Source of the DNA: Campylobacterota bacterium
Lineage (GTDB): Bacteria > Campylobacterota > Campylobacteria > Campylobacterales > Sulfurovaceae
Length of the DNA stretch: 6,077 nucleotides
Reading direction: 5' to 3'
Assembly: GCA_011372825.1 (NCBI GenBank)
Contig: DSAK01000113.1
Location: forward strand, 1 to 6,077
The first letter of the stretch is position 1. Each line of letters opens with the position of its first letter. Below the pieces are notes generated by a model. The model saw only the letters and a list, made by a program, of their open reading frames with translations. It did no database searches and had not been told where the DNA came from. Both the position numbers and the translations under genes were made by a program. Shown piece by piece: positions 4,548 through 6,077 of this stretch.

Positions 4548-6077
4548 TTTAACTCCACCTTCAAAATACCTTTATAACTTGTGCTATTTAAATCTTTTTC
4601 TATAAGTTCAATATCGATTGCACCAATTTCATCAAAATGGTTATCAGAAACATACTTTATAAGCTCTGTAAGCCTTCTATCATCACTTCCAACCAAAGAG
4701 AATTGATATTTATCACCTTGATTTTCCAATTGTTCAATGCCAACCCCAAACCGCTTTAACTCTTTTGCAAAATTATAAAATATCTCTGATTTCATTTTGT
4801 AGTTAACTTTTTTATCATAAATTGCATTCAAAGTCCCCTCTTTTGCTTTATATTTAGCAGAGAGTCTACTAACTTCAGTATCAAGAAGTTCTATCTTTTT
4901 TTGTTTTTCGCTTAAAATTTCTCTGTATTTTGCAACCTCAGCTTCTAACTTTGCTTCCTCTTTTGTAAGAACCGCAGTAGCTAAATCCAAAAACTTAGAA
5001 CTTCCAAAATGGTATAAAGGAGCAACTAGACCCAATAGTATAGCAGCACCCATTGCAATCAAAAACTGTCCACTTGCCCGCTTGGTAAAAGCTGGTGGTC
5101 GTGGGAAAACAGTAAGATTTACAACATTTGAAGTATTCCCTTTGTTAAACTCCAATGCTCTAAGCATCAAAAGATAATCGATACTATCTATATGCCATTC
5201 GTCACTACTCAAGCCATGCTCAAAATGTAATGGTGATGATCTTAGTCCCAAATAAGTGGCACTATAGTCATCAACACCTACGATATCGCCGCCAGAGGTA
5301 GAAAGATAAGCCTGATCAAGCCCTTCAATTTTAAAAGTTCTTTTAACATATATAATGATATCGTTAAGTGCGATAAACAACTCTCCAAAAACTTTCATAA
5401 GAGCTTTTTGTAAATCTGCTCTTTGAGTTACGAGACCCTCTTTTGTTAATACATCAAAAAACTCTTTGGCATCTATATGCTCGCCTAAAACTTCACAAGT
5501 TCTCTCATGAATTCTATTTAGTGAATAATCAAACGATTTGGTATAAAGAAAATGACCGTCTTTATATATGCTCACAAAAGCATCATTTTGCAATATCGAG
5601 ATAAAACAATGAACACCAGAGGGTACAAGCATCTCTTTTTCATATAAGATTTGGTACAACAAAGGTGCTGGTGTAATCAAATCGATATATTTTGTTTTGG
5701 CACTAATGTTACCATAAGAACTATAGAGGTTATCTGGCTTAGCTACAAATATATGAAAAAGCCTCTCTTCGCTTTGGCTTACTGCTTCAAAAGCGTCAAT
5801 CACATAATCACTTGCCTGATCTAGCCCTAAATCTTCATACGCTTTTATTTCTATGACACTTTGTAAGTCTTCTTTTGGGATAGATCTGCTAATCCCAACA
5901 GTAGTAAAAATAGTATCTTTTGGACTAATATAAGATGTAATAAAATTGGACTTGTCAAACTGAACCTTCTTTAGTGCTCGAATCTTATCATTTTTGAGTA
6001 GATATGATTTTGAACTAAAAGGATTGACACTCAATATGTGAGAAGCAGATGAATTAATTAAATTTTTCTTGAGACCC
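4544..6077 (-). CDS. PilM-PilN fusion (GspL/MshI-like) inner-membrane platform protein, 5' end probably outside the window
   Basis: This is a bitopic platform protein that should link the cytoplasmic motor to the periplasmic assembly complex of a type IV pilus/type II secretion-like machine. Numbering from a possible TTG start at 6034 (496 residues), residues 1-295 resemble the actin-like PilM/GspL cytoplasmic domain. Support includes the 'SIPKEDLQSVIEIKAYEDLGL' region (51-71), equivalent to the PilM segment preceding 'YIPFP', and a glycine-containing 'STSGGDIVGV' (245-254). Next come an 'NLTVFPRPP' stretch (306-314), a membrane helix (about 322-343), a charged coiled coil (about 350-402) and a PilN-like alpha/beta domain with 'YQFSLVGSDDRRLTELI' (443-459). 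The frame stays open upstream of the TTG to the window edge, no Shine-Dalgarno precedes the TTG, and no in-frame ATG occurs before about residue 135, so the true start is probably upstream. The stop overlaps the next gene by 4 nt (ATGA). Family assignment is firm; the symbol mshI is only positional. Confidence 0.85.
   Translation of the reverse strand, partial: GLKKNLINSSASHILSVNPFSSKSYLLKNDKIRALKKVQFDKSNFITSYISPKDTIFTTVGISRSIPKEDLQSVIEIKAYEDLGLDQASDYVIDAFEAVSQSEERLFHIFVAKPDNLYSSYGNISAKTKYIDLITPAPLLYQILYEKEMLVPSGVHCFISILQNDAFVSIYKDGHFLYTKSFDYSLNRIHERTCEVLGEHIDAKEFFDVLTKEGLVTQRADLQKALMKVFGELFIALNDIIIYVKRTFKIEGLDQAYLSTSGGDIVGVDDYSATYLGLRSSPLHFEHGLSSDEWHIDSIDYLLMLRALEFNKGNTSNVVNLTVFPRPPAFTKRASGQFLIAMGAAILLGLVAPLYHFGSSKFLDLATAVLTKEEAKLEAEVAKYREILSEKQKKIELLDTEVSRLSAKYKAKEGTLNAIYDKKVNYKMKSEIFYNFAKELKRFGVGIEQLENQGDKYQFSLVGSDDRRLTELIKYVSDNHFDEIGAIDIELIEKDLNSTSYKGILKVELK
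4553..4559 (-). promoter_or_regulatory. Ribosome binding site of the PilO-like gene
   Basis: GGTGGAG on the minus strand, 5 nt before the ATG at 4547. It lies within the last codons of the upstream PilM-PilN fusion gene (Lys-Val-Glu-Leu-Lys end) and supports the ATGA overlap as the true start. Confidence 0.55.

Overview
The window is one densely packed gene cluster. Every supported gene reads on the minus strand, so transcription runs from about position 6077 down to 1. The cluster encodes the inner-membrane platform, outer-membrane secretin and accessory ATPase of a type IV pilus / type II secretion-like machine. It ends with the start of the assembly motor ATPase, which is cut by the window edge. 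The AT-rich base composition, Lys/Ile/Ser-rich proteins, gene order and protein style suggest a member of the Campylobacterota (Sulfurimonas/Sulfuricurvum/Sulfurospirillum-like). The genus cannot be fixed from sequence reading alone.

Layout in transcription order: (1) 6077-4544, a GspL-like protein joining a PilM-type actin-like domain, one membrane helix and a PilN-type periplasmic domain (MshI position), open at the 5' window edge; (2) 4547-3894, a PilO/GspM-like protein (MshJ position); (3) 3894-3493, a small exported PilP/MshK/CtsR-like protein; (4) 3496-1925, an MshL-type secretin; (5) 1935-1123, an ExeA/MshM/CtsP-type AAA+ ATPase; (6) 1130-441, a single-pass membrane protein with a C-terminal TPR-like region (MshN/CtsX position); (7) 388-1, the N-terminal domain of a GspE/PilB/MshE-type ATPase, truncated at its 3' end.

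The first six genes all overlap their neighbours by 1 to 11 nt, which points to one transcript with translational coupling. The only real gap (52 nt) lies before the motor ATPase, which has its own strong Shine-Dalgarno. The order I-J-K-L-M-N-E matches the biogenesis half of the Vibrio MSHA pilus locus. The K-to-E part also matches the Campylobacter jejuni transformation operon ctsR-D-P-X-E. The locus could therefore serve an MSHA-type pilus, DNA uptake, or both; pilin genes, which would help decide, are not in the window.

Working model: the PilMN-PilO-PilP-like proteins form the inner-membrane alignment complex. The small MshK/PilP-like protein links it to the MshL secretin pore. The MshM-like ATPase and the TPR protein assist secretin or envelope assembly or DNA transport. 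The MshE-like ATPase powers fibre assembly. I did not find RNA genes, mobile elements, CRISPR arrays or a complete convincing promoter. The most notable details are the PilM-PilN fusion, the loss of recognisable c-di-GMP-binding signatures in the motor's N-terminal domain, and the gap with a small hairpin before the motor gene.
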